From Paragorgia papillata (lineage: Eukaryota > Cnidaria > Anthozoa > Scleralcyonacea > Coralliidae), in assembly GCA_035771165.1 (NCBI GenBank), contig JAWNZC010000470.1, positions 1,541,001 through 1,605,000 on the forward strand: a stretch of 64,000 bases of DNA, written 5' to 3'. Each line of letters begins with the position of its first letter. The first letter of the stretch is position 1. The translations under genes and the position numbers were made by a program. Below, piece after piece: positions 9,801 through 24,800 of this stretch. Under the pieces are notes generated by a model. The model worked only from the letters and a program-made list of their open reading frames with translations, did no database searches and was not told where the DNA came from.

Positions 9801-12800
9801 GGGGGTGGTTAGGGAGGGTGGTTGCCCCTTTTTAGGTTTTTGGGGTGCAGGGAAATTTTGGAGGTGAAAAGTTACTTCTACTTTCTACTCTTTTTGAAAT
9901 TATCAAAAGTTTTCTTCAACCAAAATAAAATTAATCTGATCTCCTTTGCACTGGAATCACCAAAATATTTCTTAAAATAGTGGGATACAGTACACAAGTA
10001 AAACATATGATTTAAAACCTTTATATATTGTCCAAAAGTGTCCACAGAATGCAGGAAATGCTGTTTTAAAGACCAAAAGTTCAAAAAAAATTTTCAGAGG
10101 AGAGTGTCATCTCTTTGTGGTAAATAGTACGTTCTCTGTTTTGGCAGTATATCTAACCTTACTATATTTCGATTGTTGTTTCAACACTGCCTACGCAGCA
10201 TGCTACGTTTATTTCACTATATTCAAAATAATATTTTTAGCCTGCAGAATTTTCCATTTTAGCCCACAAAATACACCACAATGCCTGATAAAATTATTAT
10301 ATTGTAGAATTGTGAACACTACTATAACACTATAATATTTGTATCAATAAAAAAATGTAAAATACTGTATCAATAATTATTGAAATACTATACATTACTA
10401 GACCAGTATATTGCATCAACTTACCGTAGTATTTTCTCAGCATAATCGACGTATACTGTACATGTATTATCAATATATTCTATCCTACTACATTAATTTT
10501 CTAGTAATGTTATTTATTGCTATTTTTTATTAAAGCAACAAGCCAAACAACAGAAAAGGGGGACAAATGAACATAAACTGAAAATAATATTTAATATAAC
10601 TCTTAAAGGAGTTAGAGTTATTAATGAGAAAACCCAGGTAAGTGTACAGTACATGATTGGTGGATTTATGGGGTGGGTGGGGGGGGGGTGGGTGATGGAC
10701 ACCCCCTATTTGTAATTACAGTGTACTGTAGGTTGTGCTATCATACTACGCAAAGTGTGCTGCCAATGCGGGGAAAAAGTCTGTTTGATTATCAAAAATG
10801 CTCTCAAAACACATGAAATCCTAACATTCAAAAAATGAAAAATTGTTCTGGGGTATGCCCCAGATTGGTGCCCATTTGGGTAAAGTAATTGTAAGAACCT
10901 GATGTCTAGCTTGTGTTTTTGTGTCTAGTACTGTGTATAATGCCTGTCATGGATGTGGATGCATCATATTTGACCATAGTCTGTTATGTTTGCATTATTC
11001 TGTATACTGTACGTACTGTTTAATAAACGAGCAGGAGTGTTTTATCAGATATAAAGACACGAGGCAAAGCCGAGTGTTTTTATATCTGATAAAACACGAA
11101 CTGCGAGTTTTTTTGAATGGCTTCAAAAATGAACCACTTGGCAAGTTCATTGGTGTAGTAAGTTTGAAAAATAACCTTGTCTAAGCCGAGAAAATCAAAG
11201 CTAAAGTTTATGTAAATCAGGAGGTATCTTTATCACATAAAGACACTGATTAAACTTTAATTTCTTTTGAATTTTCCTCATGAATTATTAATGAGTTTTT
11301 GAATGTATGTTACTTGGATACTGCCAGCCTATTAAGTATTAATTACATGTAGTTTACCAGCCATAACACACAGCCCCAAGTCCAGCATCAGGGTTGCAAC
11401 TAAAAAATTTTGAGGGCAGGGGTTGAATGCAAAAAAAGGGCAAAGTCGTTCAGTATTCTAAACAATTTGGGACTAGAAGCCATGGTGTGGGAAGCATAGA
11501 TTCTAGGGGGGTCCAGGGAAATTTTTGAATTTTGGGTCTCTGAAATGGCATTTCCTGCATTTGAGGACACTTTTCTCGTATTTTCGGTTGCGGAAATTTT
11601 TATTTTGGTCTCGCAGTATTTAAAATTTATCATAATTATATTCAGCCTAGCTGATGCCCGGGTCCACTGCTAGAAGCCTCTGAGTCTCGCCAGATTTTGC
11701 GGAGAATTGTATTGCATAATCTGTTTATCTAATGTCTAACCTAGTATTAGAGGTCTCACAAAAAGGGTAGGGGTTGCAACCCCCCCCCCCCTAGTTGCAC
11801 GCCTCAGTATTCAAACAAGATTGTTGCTTTTCAAGGAGGCGTGCATCTACTGGTATATCGGTGTACAATACAAACAGTTATGTAACTAATTAATTTTGTG
11901 TTTAGACTATTGAACATGAACATCCAATTCATAAGATTTCTTTCATATCTCATGATCCTGAGGATCGGCATATTTTTGGCTATATTTACAGTCCTCCAAG
12001 GACTACTGAAGGAGCACGAAAATATTACCTCTTTGCCATAAAAGCTGAAAAATCTGTAAGTTTTTCAATGTATCTTTCTATTCTTACTAACCCATTCTTG
12101 CCTAATGGGTTAAACCATTGATGATTAAAATTAATGTAACCTTGTGTATTAGGCCTGCCCAACGCTTTCAACATCGCGTGCAACATCATTCAACATTATT
12201 GAACGATGTTGAATAATGTTGAAAGCACGTGTGGCCAAATGAATTCAACATCGTTCAACATTCATGAATGACAATTAATTGGCCCAGGCTATGATCACCC
12301 TGACAATATCCCGCATGGCGCATGTCTCTGTTCAACAAAGTTGAATGAAATGTGGCCAAATGCGTTCAACACCTTTCAACATTTTGAGAACAATAGAAAT
12401 GTTGAACGCGTGTTGAACGAAAATTTGAACATGTTCAAATTTCATTCAACATCATTCAACAGGGGTGGCCAAACGCTTTCAACATGTTGAATTCAACAAC
12501 GTTGAACGATGTTGAATGAAATGTTGAAAGCGTTTGACCAGGCCTAAAATTTAACCCACGAGGGTTCTTCCTTTGTTTGGCGGGAAAGGTTACAGTTAGC
12601 CTGCGAGCAGGCTCTCTCTCTTTCTCAACGCAGCGCTGTGAAATGAGAGCCTGCAACAAACCTAGGGGTAAATCGATCAACGCCCACTTATTTACTTACG
12701 ACAAATGTCGCGAATCAAACCAATCACATTCTTCCGGAAGTCGGTGTGAAAACCCTCATTCAAAGCACAATCCAATCTCGTTCCCAGAGCCCACGTTCCC

Positions 12801-15800
12801 CACCCGGGAAACGAGAGACTCTTGGGATGATCCGTTTCAAATCACAGGATTCTTGTTATTCCGGGTTGAGGTACGCATGCGTAAATATCCGAGCGGAATC
12901 TGGATAGTATGTTCTCCTTGTTTGACTTTTCCTCGAATTACAGCATCTACACACATACGGCGAAGATATCGATCGCGGCAACGTCTTCACTGGAGTCTTG
13001 TCGTCCGACATCTTTGTTATTTTGGTTTTATTAATTCTACTTTCGGTCACTTCAGACCAACTCACAACCTCGTCCCCAGGGCCATTTGTGGGGGATGTGC
13101 CAAGATGGCGCCCAAGAACAAATTGCCCTGGCACAGGCTGAGCTATCACCACATCTGATTGGTCGAGATAACATTGGATGTTTTAGATATTCTGATTGGT
13201 GGAAACAAGGCGGGCGGCAGGCTAACTCGCGGGCATTTGTTTTTAGGCTCAAATTATATTAAATAAGTGATACCAGAATTGCCGGCTGTTAAAAACAACT
13301 TCAAAATTAACGAAAATGTGAGGAAAGCTGGCGAAACACCCGTAAAAACGTCGGAAAAATATGTAATGATGGGTCGTGTCGTCTCTGTGCCCTGGCTGTC
13401 ATACAACGATGTCCATGGGACGGCTTTTTAGAGTGTTTTCTAAATCAGGCGAACGAAAGACTTGGTGAACAAAGTCAAAAAGTATTTTGGCTGCGAAAGG
13501 AAAGTACAACACAGGCCTAGGGCAGAATTTACGTGTTTGGCCATTGAGAAGCAGGCTTTTTTCAAACAAGAATTCTCGACTAAACGAAGCCTAAATGTTT
13601 TTCAAAACGCTGAATTGAATCCGCCGAAAACTCGCGAAAACAAGGCGGCCTGGCTGCCCCGGCCAGACAACGGCAATCCAGTTTCTTGCGAATTTGGTAC
13701 AACGGTGAAGCAAATGATAAATAATAAGCATTTATTTACATTTTGTTTTTGGCCGCCATCTTGGCCCAGCCCCCACAAATGGCCCTGGGGACGAGGTTGA
13801 CCAACTCATGCTCACTATTCAGCCAATAACGTAACGATTTGAAACGGATTATCCCAGAGTCTCTCTTTTCCCAGGTGGGGAACGTGTGCTCTGGGAACGA
13901 GATTGAGCACAATCCGCAGATGTAAATTTCACTAACTCACTAACTATACTGAAAACTCAAAAAATCTGTTATAAGAAAGCCAGAAGCAATGTAACGCATC
14001 TAACGATTGTCGGGTGTGTGGTTAGGACTTCAATATATCCAACTTTAGACTAGCGATGCATGCGTGCACATGCTAACGTCTCAGTTTGAATGTGCCATGA
14101 TTGGATCTTGACGACCTCAGATCTTTATAGTTTTATAAGTTTGCTATCGCTAATTTGTGGAAGACAAACATAACTTTGATTTCACAAGAAACATTGGTAA
14201 ATCGTTATTCGAGATTAGGTGAATGAGGTGATAGCGACGGAATATCGTCAAGATAGAAACGAAGACAATTGCTTAAACACAAAAGTTTAAACGCAGAGTA
14301 GCACAAATTGGATAATATCACTTAAGTTCCAGACACTTAGCACAGACATTTAATGGCAGAAAGAAACTTCGTTTGAAAAAGAACTTACCTCATTTAGCAA
14401 TAATCTTTATTACACGAATTAAGTGAATGTGTAATCTCCTCTTATTAATATGTTTTGAGTTTTGAACGGCACATTATTATTGCGTCAAGGCGACGGACGG
14501 GGCTCGATTTGTGATGAAAGTGATGACACTTGCTTCTGTATTTTAAGCCAGACACTGACAGATAGAGATTCGTGGAGTTTCAACCCGGATCTACTTTGCT
14601 ATTTCTTTTGTTCCACAGCGATGTGTTTTAAAAATATTAAGAGCTACGGCGTCTTTAATAGGCGTCTTGTTGGATTATGTTTCCACTTCATGCATTGTTG
14701 AACTCCGTAAACAATAACTTTAAAATTAATTTATTCTGCATTAATTTTGTTCGACCAATAGAAACTCGCGGCCGTCAAATTCGACCAATAGAAATATGCG
14801 GCCTCTGACGGCCGCGAATGATGAAAAAAGCCCATGCTTTGTTGCAGGCCCACATTTCACAGCAACATGAGGGCCTAGGTTACAGTGTAGGGTATTGACA
14901 TTTCATCATAATCCGTAAAATATAATCTTTTGATTTAAATCTGATCTAAAGTTATAGTTCCATGTAGGGTCAGGGTTAGGATTGTAGTATTATTGAAATA
15001 AAAAAATATATTATTTACGCTATGTCACTCAGAATGACCTATTCCTTGTTTGACAAGTAAAATCGTCTAGTGTCAAACAAAGTAAAACAATAAAGCTGTT
15101 TTTGGTCGGGCATGAATGGGTAAATAACTTGTTTAAGTAGAGTAGCTCATTAAATCAGTATTACGGTACTGACTTGCGTAAACAGTGGTTGAATTGCCAA
15201 GGACGCAGATCAACGTGACCGAGTCCAAGGCATGATATGTCACAGGCTTCCCAAGCTTACGTTGTGTCCGTTTCAATAGATATACTTTGCATGTAGAAAT
15301 CATTCGATTTGTCAAAATTCTAAAATATTGTGTTAAACGTTGAAATAAAGTTTATTTATCTTTGTTGCAAGATGTTCTTGTCATTTCTATATATAGTACG
15401 GCGAGTTTCATAAATTAAATGTCACCGCCGCCCGTCATGTGCTGAGTCAGCACAAATTCTTTAAAACTCGTTTTGTGTAATATTACAGTCAAAATGGAAA
15501 ACCTTCCTACTTCTGCTTCTGTAGTTTGTTGTGTATTACTGTATTAAACGTGAGAAAAATCTAGGGATAAAAGTCGCTTATTCTTGATTTATTTTTGTTT
15601 GTTGGTACGATTTGGGAGAAACATTCATTATATTTATGTATATTAAACTCCATGAAAGCTAAATTATACTTTTTATTCACATTTTTTGACAAAAGAATTC
15701 CCATACGCTTCAGTAGCGACTACAAACTCATTTAACTACAGAGTAGAAGTGGGAAGGTATTTCCATTCTGACTGTAACGTAAAATTAATACATGGATTTT

Positions 15801-18800
15801 CAAAGCAATTGAACTTACAAAGTATACCGTTTGTTTGTTTGTACATACATGTGTTAACGTGTTTGAGGCCCGTCTCTTGTACAACTTAAAATAGAGGAAG
15901 GCTGGAGAGAGACCAGTGACTTGGCAACAAGGCTTGAAGAAATCGATGGAATAACTCGACTTCAGACCAGCGTTTCGTCACGAAATTACTACAAATGGAA
16001 AGAGCAATAATTTCTCCATAACATACTTTTGTCTGAATGAATTTACACAATATCTACCCATAGAAATCTCCGATTTAAACTCAAAACTATCCTTTCTGAC
16101 CGACCCTGTGATCTATCGGGTTGCCACGACGGTTTTTTAAATCAAAATTCGAATTACACGCCGCACTCTAATTGGTGGGCTATCAAAACAACACCAGTTC
16201 TTTTCCGGCATAGCACGGATATGCTCCTGATTTCTTTTGTGTTTTGCTCATGAATTATTGATGAGTTTTAAAAAAATGATTAGTATTTTCTCCCCTTCTT
16301 TTTTTAAGGCTGATGTTATTACTTGTCAACTTTATGAATTATTTCAAGTGGTGTTCAAGATGCAAGAGAACAAGAAAATAAAAACAAGAGACGATCCAAC
16401 TGTAAACCAAAGACAATCTGAAAAATATTCTCAACCGTTAGAACCTTTACAAGATAAAATGCTGCTGGGTAAGTGTTCGATCACTGACTTTGAACCGTTC
16501 AGCTACACCTTTTACGACTATGAATGGATTTTATTATAACATTTTAATTGAATTTTTGCCATGGCCAGTTCTATAGTCGATAAGTTTTAGAATTGAATAA
16601 TAACCTCTATTTAGGCTTTTATATTGCTTATGAAACGAAAATTAAGTCTGTCTTATTTGAAAGAACACTTAAGTAACATCTTTCGCAGTTTTTTTCATTT
16701 CCTTGCTTCGTTGTTGTGATGTTTCAGATTGTTTGATATGTAAATTATACTTTTTGACGTCACATGTGCATAATGACGTATGCAGAGAAGGTTGTATATC
16801 GTTGTTATTATTAAACCAATTTAATTCGAAGGATGCGTGTGGGTGTGTATTCCCACAACACCAAACATCTAGAATTTTCAAGTGACTATATTTGATAAAA
16901 AAAAGCAAAGATATATAACCTTCTCCGATAAGTCATTATGCACGTGTGACCTCAAAATGTTTAATTTGCATTTCAAACAAGGATAAAGGATAAACTTGAT
17001 TCACAGGATATTGTGGTAAAATAGCCTTAACAGTTGCTATTTGTAATATACAAATACAAAATAATAGAAGCATGGTTATTCCTTTCGAAAACACCTATAA
17101 GGGCTAGTTCCTTCTCGTGAATCTGAAAAGTCGCGAAAAAAGTCGCGAAAAAATAAAAAGTAGCAAAAAAAGTCGCGAAAATAAAAAAAGTGTTTATGTC
17201 ATCTCTGAGCCACCGTAGATCACAGCTAAGATGTTAGGTGTTGATTTTATGGAGGGAGGAAAACCGGAGAACCCGGCGAAAAACCCTCGAAGCACAGGAG
17301 AGATCAACTACAACTCTTCTCACATGAGTCCAAGCCCGACAACGGGGTCATTCCCAAGCGGTCACCCATCCAAGTACTAACCCCGTCTAACCGGGCTTAA
17401 CTTTTTGGTGAGAGGGAGCGCGCTAACAGCACACGCCACCCGTGTTCTCCCAACATGAAATATCTCACCAACGAAGCAAGGAAACGAAAGACTACAAAAT
17501 ATGTTACTTTGTCATTTTAAGTGTTCTTTCAAATAAGTCAGACTTAATTCTTATGTCATACACATTTTAACCTACAAATATAAATATTTTTTAACACACT
17601 GCGTCCATGTTGTAAGTATTTTGGAATTATGTTTTTCAGAAATGTCGAACAAGCTTGGTGGGGATCAACAGTATTCAACTGAGGAACATTTATATGCGGT
17701 AATGTTTTACAATCATAAATTTTGGAATCGAACTCACGATTTTTGTTGACAATCAGTCGCTATGCATTACCGTATTTACTCGATTAATTAATAAGCGCCG
17801 CATTTATTGACGAAATGTGGTGCTTAATCGAAGCACTATTAGACTATTGGGATTTGAGCCAAACTAATTACCAGTATCGGGAATTTATTCTGTATTACAA
17901 TGTTTTTTCAGTTCGAAGTATATTTCATTGCTTCCCCATTTAGCTCTCTCTCCAGAACTTGCAATGTGTAGTTCTGTTGTGAAGGCCAAAGAACGTTACA
18001 GATGTTAAGTTGTGATTTTAAAAGAGCGCTGCCCCCGAATAAGCGCCGTACATGAAACCCTAAAAATTTAAAAAGTGTCGCGAGTAAATACGAGTAGATA
18101 CGGTAAGTGTTTAGAACCTTAAACCACAGGGATGACCGCTTAATAATACTTCACTGTAATTTTAAACGTCGAATTTTGTTCTGTTTTATTGGGGATTTTC
18201 ATATCAGATGATTAAGATTTTTTATCAGCATATTGCAACCTTATTTTTTAACACATTTTTTTCTTCATGATGGAATTTAATAGCAATCTCTATACTACAA
18301 CACGGTTCGAAATAACGTTCAGAAAATATGCCTAATTTTGTATAGGCTGTTTTTTGTAGTTCAAACTTTTTGGCGGCTGTTTCCCAAGCAGCAAAGTGAC
18401 GTTCTGGACATAGGCCCAAATAATCGCCGGCAAGGTCCTAAAACTGCTGGCTATTACCGGCAGCCGGCTGCTATTTCGAACCCTGTACAAAGGATTTGTT
18501 TCACGTACTTTTGAATAAACTAGAAAAATTAATCATCTGGCGGCTTATCTTATACATTTCCTACCAATAGATCGTTTTCATCTGACGTCACGGGGGCCAT
18601 ATTGGTGTACCAAAACAATGAAATGGCGGGTATATTGGTGTACCATCTTTATCCTTTGAGAATTTAGCTCTATTCTTATTCAAATATTTCGTATTGTTTC
18701 ACCGCCCCAATGGGGCCACCGATCACGTGAGTGAAAACGATCTATAGATGCATACACGCTATGCGCACCTATTTATTACTGTGGTAGCCGAGTCTAGGTT

Positions 18801-21800
18801 TCGGTCGTGTTATTTTTTGCGTCGCGATATTGACCCGACAGGCTTTGCCAAACTGTTCACTAACGGCTGGCGAATTGTCAGCTAACTTCACGGTGTTTAT
18901 AACTTCACGAGGGTTGTCTAATGATCGCTTGAATGTACCGAATCTAGCACTGTAGCTAGGTTATTTTGTACGTTTTAACAAACGCTTAATATGCACACGC
19001 TGTTGTGCTGTTTCGTGCATAGACTATGCCAAGCTGCATTGCTATGAGTAGCCCGAGTGAACATCTAAGCAGGCGTCTTGTTTATGTTAAAGTTTTGTTT
19101 TGAGCACATGTTTATTTGATGTTAAGAGAAATAAGTAGTGTTGAAATGTGGTACTGTACAAACACTTGGTTCAATATTAGTCTCTTCCGCAGGCACTCGT
19201 TCTCGCCCCAAACCTCCTCCTACACTTGCAACATTTCTATCACGTCAGGCATGCACGCATAAACGTTATGAATAGAGATGAGCCGATTACGAAAATTGCC
19301 GATTACTGAAGCCGATTATTTGGTGGCCGATTAATACAAATAATCGGCCGATTAATCGGCATATGCCGATTAGTGCTACGTTGTTGGTTACCAATCCCTG
19401 CGCAGTTCCGCAATGTTGTAGGGATTGCTAAATTGCAACAAGATTTGTGAAATATAACAAATGTTTCGTGATGATTAGTTTTGCGTGTTATGTGAAACTC
19501 TCTGTAATCATTGTGAAATAAAGACTATTGTTTTGGGGCTTATGCAGTTACGGAGTTATGGTATGTGTTTGCGTCGTTCATGAAAAGCTTAATTTAAGAC
19601 ATGCACCGATTATTTTGCCGATTATTACATAATAATCGGCCGATTACCGATTATTTTAAATTGGCCGGTTAATCGGCTTTACAGATTAGTTTCCGATTAA
19701 TCGGCTCATCTCTAGTTATGAATATAACCAAAATACTATAACTTGACCAGTAACGTCTGCAAGATGGCTACCTTTGTTTGTGAGAGTTTTAGACAATGAA
19801 TGAATTCTATCTACTTCAGTAGATGCATGTTAATGGAACGCCATAACTTCAACTTATTAGGTAGTTATGAATGTTTTAAGCAGTTAACTCTATATAAATG
19901 AATATACTTTCGACGCTTTGGAAAGATCTTAAGTACTGTAACAGCAGATTGATTTTCTGGAAAAATTCATCTTTGTTGTTAATTTTGAAATGTTTTTTTT
20001 TCAGGAACCAACTTTTGTAAAAAGCTCTCCTTCTGTATCTGCAAAACCTCATTACGCTGTAAGTTGTTGTCAAATTATATTATTCTTTTACGAGAAAATT
20101 CCCCATTTACCAATTAAGGGTGCGTTTTAAATTGAGTATAATTAATTAATAATTTTAGGTGTTTAAGAACAATGGTAAAAATTTTATCCTATCTAAATTA
20201 AACAGGGTAAAGTAATACGAGCAAGGAATTTCTGCAACTTGTCTACAACTTCACTCCATTTCAACTTTTTACAACATTTTAGGGCTACCTCTGTCCGTCG
20301 TGCGAAAAAAGTTTGGGAAATGTATTACTTTACATTTCAAACCAAAAAAAAACAAGCACAAAGACCTTGCCACTTCTGCTTGTGTTGTTCTGAACTCGCA
20401 ATCTTCGAATAATATGCATTCAAGTATAATTTCGCATTTCACGGAATTTAATCGTCATTCAATGGTGTTTTTTTGCAATTACAAACAAAAGAAAATCCAG
20501 AATAGGCGACTTTATCCTAGATTTTTCCTACGCTTCAACTAAGCTACCGCAGTGCACAACAATAAATAAAATAGCAGAAATTGAGGGAGTAGTTGTAATT
20601 TTACCAGGCTTGAACTGACCATTGTGACAATAGCCAGTTACTCAGCCATTGTTCTATGGTAAAATGACACAATGGCCTGTTCAAGCCTGATTTTGACTCT
20701 AGATAGCAAAATGTTTTTTGAAATCACAATGATTAAATCTGATGATGTTTATATATATATTAAGAGATTATTAACCGAGAACGACGTCTGTACGGGAAAA
20801 TATCAGACCGACGTCTTGACAGTACGGACCGAGCCGCAGGCGAGGTTCGTACAAAAAAGACCGAGGTCTGATATTTTCCCGTACAGACCGAGTAAACGAG
20901 GTTAATAAAGCGTTTATTATATGGTTATTTCAAGTTTTTCGATAATTATTGTATCAAACTTAGTGTGAAAACCTTAGAAATTCACGCGAGCAAAATCAAC
21001 ATCCGGGACAGCAGTCCGAATACGGAAAAAGACGGACCGTGGTCCGGATACGCATTTTTACGGACCGTGCGTTGACCAATCAGAACTCAGGATATTACAA
21101 AGCCATATAATAAATATATATATATATATACCGTACATCTCGTTTCATTTTGTTTTCTCTGATAATTTTTAAAAAAGTGACATTTAAATCATGAAATGTT
21201 TATTCTCTTTAGGTTCCATCTAACATACCAACAACTCGTGTTTCAAATGACAGCGAAAGTCGAGAAAACGAGGTAAGCTAATTGAATTGAAGAGAATACG
21301 CTATTTAGAACTGATTCACAGGACGCCGCTTTTAAAACATTTTGTGAGTGTGGATGGTTTGTAAATGATGAAAAGAAATTTTGATATAGAATGTCTGTAA
21401 GTCTCTCCGGTTAGAAGAAATGAATGGGAAAAAAAATACTTGATTGCGTTCACTACTGTATTTGTATATTAGGCAAACTTTTACATTTAGACCGCATGTT
21501 GTTTATACTGTGCGACCCATTCTCGTACACAGACCCACGCGCTACCCCTCTCGCGAGGCTCTGGGAAACCCTGGAGATCTGCGGATTCCCGACGCAGTGA
21601 CGTAACAGGCGCATTCCAAACTCTCGTACCCAGGCCATAGATATATGACCCAGACTCAAGGTAACGGCTTGTCATTTTTTCTCCTTTCAATAAATCTCGA
21701 GTCTTGAGGGGAGCACCCGTGCATGGGTGGCGTGTGTTGTTAGGGCGCTGCCTCTCACCAATAGTTAAGCCCGGTTAGACGAGGTTATGTTTTATTTATT

Positions 21801-24800
21801 TATCTTTTTTTTTTAACAAGTTTATTTGGATCATTTATACTTAACAACAGTGACGAAAGATAGTATAAAAATATAATAATAAGATCCAAAGGGGAAAGGT
21901 GCGAACGGGACTGCAAGGCCCATGCAAGGCACCCACCCAAATAAATTTAAAAAGTCTAGAAAAAATTAAATATGGAAGGAAGAAGTGAATGACAAAATAA
22001 ATCAACGAATGAACAACGAGTGAGCGAGCGAGCAAGTGAATGAGTGCGAGTGAGTGAGTGAGTGAGTGAGTGAGTAATTTAGTGAGTGAGTGAGTGAGTG
22101 AGTGAGTGAGTGAGTGAGTGAGTGAGTGAGTGAGTGAGTGAGTGAGTGAGTGAGTGAGTGAGTGAGTGAGTGAGTGAGTGAGTGAGTGAGTGAGTGAGTG
22201 AGTGAGTGAGTGAGTGAGTGAGTGAGTGAGTGAGTGAGTGAGTGAGTGAGCGAGTGAGAGAGCGAGCGAGTGAGAGAGCGAGCGAGTGAGAGAGCGAGCG
22301 ATCGAATGAACGAACATTATGTTCTGTGACAAGGGCAATCACGGGTCAAGGACCATGTACAAGTCATTTCTGCATAAAAAACTAAAGTAACCAGAGAGTA
22401 ATAATCCCGCCTAAGATAACATTTAAAGGAACTAGGGCTCGAAAAACGATCAGTAGGCATTAGTTTACATATAGTGCTCCAATTAGCAGTCGCTGCTTGT
22501 ACGATATCTCCACTGGTTTGACTTTCAGGATCCACCTAGTTGCTCTGCGTTGCACTTTCTCCTTTGTTGGACTGTGCTGTGGGCTGGAGACCATACTTGG
22601 CTTGCGTAACATAACTGGGTCTTTATCGCCGACAGGTATAGGGTTCGCCTGATTCTCGTGTTCGTTAATAGAGGACAAATTCTCTTAAGCAATCCAAGCA
22701 GCTTGTTAGCTTTCGCGACGATATTGTTGACGTGAGATTCCCAAGAGAGTTTGATCGACATGTAGACACGAAGATATTTCTCCTCCCGAACATTTTGCAG
22801 CTTCTCCGTGCCCAAGCAAAGTCATAAGACACGGGACTCTTCTTGCGTGTCACGGTTAAGACCTTGCATTTGGACGCGAGATATACACTCAATTCAATTC
22901 AATTGTTTATTTTAAGGAGGATAAATTATTCAGCAGAGCTGGTGTGATCCTCCATTTAACATTACATTAGACATTAAGACCAAACGGAAATAGATCTACT
23001 ATGGGTGACCGCTTGGGAATGACCCCGTTCTCGAGCTTGGGACTCGTGTGAGTAGAGTTTAGTTGGTCTCTCCTGTGCTTCGAGGGTTTTTCGCCGGGTT
23101 TTCCTCCCTCCGTAAAATCAACACCTATAGATCTTGATGTCTAATGTAATGTTAAATGGAGGACCCCACCAGCTCTACTGAATAATTTATCCTCCTTAAA
23201 ATAAAGAATTGAATTAGGTATACGTATTAGCGCGCGATGTGCTTTAGAAAGGACGGGACAATCTAGTTTAGTAGTGTTAAAGAGCCATAACAGCCATCGT
23301 TCGCGGAGAAGACATCATAGCTGTAATACCAACTAAATTTTGCCAAATCCATTATTTATCAACTTCTTCCCTTCGTGTTTGACTTTTTACAATCCAAAAT
23401 GACGAACATCAGCGCAGTCTGGGGAAAAAGTGTTGCGAAACTAAAGAATATGGGGTTGAAGGCTCAAGGCTGTTCAGCTGTTGTTTTGAGAGACGATAGC
23501 AACATGAGTTAGTATCAAATATTGTTATTTGGTTTGTAGTGCATATTATATCAAACGTATGTTTATGGCAAACAGAGTGTACAGTACAGCGTAAAATTCT
23601 TATTTTGTTGAATTTGTTTGAATTCTTTTCAACGCTCACATTTACAGAGATTCCCATAGCCACTTGACGCATTAGCGCGTGGGTCTGGGTACGAGAATGT
23701 GTGCGACCGTGTAATATTGCAGCATATCCTTTCATCTAGAATTACCAATAATCAGTAAGTGTGCAATGGCCTACAATTAACAATAATTGTGAATTTTAAA
23801 GAACTAATTCTCAACCCCCCCCCACCCTCAGCCTCGACCCCAACCTCTAAACCTTACCCTAACCCTAACCACAACCCCCTGGAAATCCTAAACCTAACCA
23901 CAACCCCCCGTTGAACCTAAATCTAACCACAACCCTCCGGGAAAAAAATAATTTAATTTCATTCATGGGTGCGTGTGCTGTTAGCGCGCTCCCTCTCACC
24001 AAAAAGTTAAGCCCGGTTAGACGGGGTTAGTACTTGGATGGGTGACCGCTTGGGAATGACCCCGTTGCCATGTGAGTAGAGTTGTAGTTCATCTCTCCTG
24101 TGCTCCGAGGGTTTTTCGCCGGGTTCTCCGGTTTTCCTCCCTCCATAAAATGGGTCGTATGGCGGCTGCATGGAGCGCCTTTGATATACCTCGACACGGC
24201 CACGTTGATCTGCATCCTTCGCAATTCAGCCGCTGGCTGCAAGTAAGGGTGATTTGCTCCCCAGTCCTTTATTAGAGTTTCTTTCCTATGTGAAATTGTT
24301 AATTCGATTTTTGAGTCTTACTATTAATTACTAGTTTCCATTTGAGTTTTATCTCTCCTGTATTGTGTTGTAGAGGAAATTGAAATTCTTCGTTATATTT
24401 TGTTCTTTCATTTTAATGAGATTTTCTTCTTATTTACTAGATTGAGCAGGGAAGGAATGGGGTTAGTGAGGTGAAAAGTGAAGCGCTGCCGTCTTCATCA
24501 CTTTTCACACAAGATCCTTTCTCTGAAAATGGAAAAGAAGAAAACTTAAAAGATCCTGATGAGGAAGCTAGCGCATTTTCTCTGGTATTCTCCGACACTT
24601 TGACCTCAACAGCAAATGAGGATTCTGGTTTTGAACCCGACATTGATTCAGGCACTTCGTCTATGTCAACCGAGCCTAAAACTGATGACCCATTCCAGTT
24701 TCACGCTGAATTTCCGCCATTTGAAAATGGATTTTCAGGCTCGGTGAATGCTCCAGAAAATTCCAGTGATTTTGAGGAAACCGTTATCTCTGACAAACAC

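Noticed and set aside
12577..12650. Extra DAB exon in intron 5
   Set aside because: Exon 5 joins exon 6 in frame with PTB continuity; nothing between has both splice sites and a fitting phase.
12577..13158. 193-residue plus-strand frame
   Set aside because: It runs across the end of the Mutator-like element and non-coding repeat DNA; composition is not protein-like and it shares VEVRMRKYPSGIWIV only with the orphan repeat at 1639.
21841..22342. Open frames of 165 and 87 residues reading HSLTHSLT
   Set aside because: Translation of the (GAGT)n microsatellite.
23820..23945. Interstitial telomere repeat (CCTAACC words)
   Set aside because: Units are CCTAAACCTAACCACAACCC, not TTAGGG repeats; it is the tail of a dispersed repeat.
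23964..24060. Functional 5S rRNA gene
   Set aside because: Only the internal 3' half resembles 5S and it continues into a SINE body; no full 120 bp gene is present.
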